The notes beneath the pieces were generated by a model. The model was not told the DNA's origin. It saw only the letters and a program-made list of their open reading frames with translations, and made no database searches. A stretch of 6,240 bases of DNA from Bacillota bacterium (GTDB lineage Bacteria > Bacillota > Clostridia > Christensenellales > QAND01), in NCBI GenBank assembly GCA_019415425.1, contig DXZF01000338.1, positions 1-6,240 of the forward strand. The letters run 5' to 3'. Both the position numbers and the translations under genes were made by a program. Shown here piece after piece: positions 5,828 to 6,240 of this stretch (its first letter is position 1; each line of letters begins with the position of its first letter).

Positions 5828-6240
5828 TTATTCGACGCCAAAGATGTAGTAGTACAGCGGTTGGCCACCGTCGTACACCTGCACCTCGCGGTCGGGAAAC
5901 GCGGCCTGAATCTGTTCACCCAGCGCCTGCGCCTCGTCCTCGGCAATCTCTTCGCCGTAGAACATGGTGATGGTCTCGTGCTCCTCCTGCACCGCCTGCT
6001 GCAAGAGCGCAAGCGCCACCTCTTCCTTGGTTGCACCGGTGAGCACCAGATCGCCATCGCGCATGCCCAGGATATCGCCGGTGTGGATTTCGGTATCGCC
6101 CAGGCGCGTATCGCGCACGGCGTACGTCACAAGGCAGCTGTGCACATCCTCAATCGCCTCGTTCATCGCCGCAAGGTTTTCCTCCGCGCTCTCGTCGGGA
6201 TTGAAGGCGATGACGGCCGAAATGCCCTGCGGGATGGAAC
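5828..6240 (-). CDS. fakA: FakA/YloV-type DAK2 protein, C-terminal 136 residues (partial, 5' end outside the window)
   Basis: FakA is the ATP-binding subunit of the bacterial fatty acid kinase. It phosphorylates fatty acids held by FakB proteins so they can enter phospholipid synthesis. The visible part is the C-terminal domain: IPQGISAVIAFNPDESAEEN near the edge, then TYAVRDT, a short GDILGMRDGDLVLTG strand region, MFYGEEI, and the typical end GGQPLYYYIFGVE before TAA. The N-terminal kinase domain with its nucleotide-binding residues is outside the window. A Met at 6166 could start a shorter frame, but the conserved PQGISA block lies upstream of it in the same frame, so that Met is internal. 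In B. subtilis yloV also lies a short distance upstream of recG, which supports the call. The symbol follows the characterised S. aureus protein; yloV is the B. subtilis name. Confidence 0.93.
   Translation of the reverse strand, partial: SIPQGISAVIAFNPDESAEENLAAMNEAIEDVHSCLVTYAVRDTRLGDTEIHTGDILGMRDGDLVLTGATKEEVALALLQQAVQEEHETITMFYGEEIAEDEAQALGEQIQAAFPDREVQVYDGGQPLYYYIFGVE

Noticed and set aside
1..6240. CRISPR array, insertion sequence, prophage, toxin-antitoxin or defence genes
   Set aside because: There are no repeat-spacer patterns, transposase motifs, terminal inverted repeats or phage-like genes; all real genes are ordinary housekeeping or sporulation genes.

Overview
The window looks like chromosomal DNA of a GC-rich, endospore-forming Firmicute of the Clostridia type. 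Two tandem alpha/beta-type small acid-soluble spore protein (SASP) genes show spore formation. Strong AGGAGG ribosome binding sites, TTG starts, a fakA-recG neighbourhood and a short-form HisG paired with HisZ all fit that group. I cannot name the species. Every gene I can support is on the minus strand, so the order of transcription is from high to low coordinates.

Layout in transcription order: (1) 6240-5828, the C-terminal end of a FakA/YloV-type DAK2 protein, running off the right edge; (2) a strong hairpin terminator with a UACG loop at 5789-5813; (3) recG, 5764-3734, a complete ATP-dependent DNA helicase of 676 aa; (4) a 411-nt intergenic stretch with a long hairpin (3593-3623), a textbook terminator (3554-3583) and an AT-rich leader before the spore genes; (5) two SASP genes, 3322-3128 and 3083-2880, followed by a terminator at 2834-2862; (6) about 195 nt with no recognisable gene; (7) a near-consensus vegetative promoter (TTGACA, 17 bp, TATGAT) whose -10 box lies inside a perfect 14-bp palindrome; (8) a histidine operon, hisZ (2525-1305), hisG (1314-682) and hisD (685 to beyond the left edge), with overlapping genes.

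HisZ and HisG together form the hetero-oligomeric ATP phosphoribosyltransferase that catalyses the first step of histidine synthesis. HisD catalyses the last two oxidations. The remaining his genes probably lie beyond position 1, but that is an inference. The SASPs coat and protect DNA in the dormant spore. RecG remodels stalled forks and recombination intermediates. FakA phosphorylates exogenous fatty acids together with FakB.

I see no clear new biological system. The features most worth a second look are the palindrome over the his promoter, the structured untranslated region after recG, and the terminator only 24 nt before the recG start codon. Long open frames on the plus strand lie antisense to recG and the his genes and are shadows of GC-rich coding sequence.
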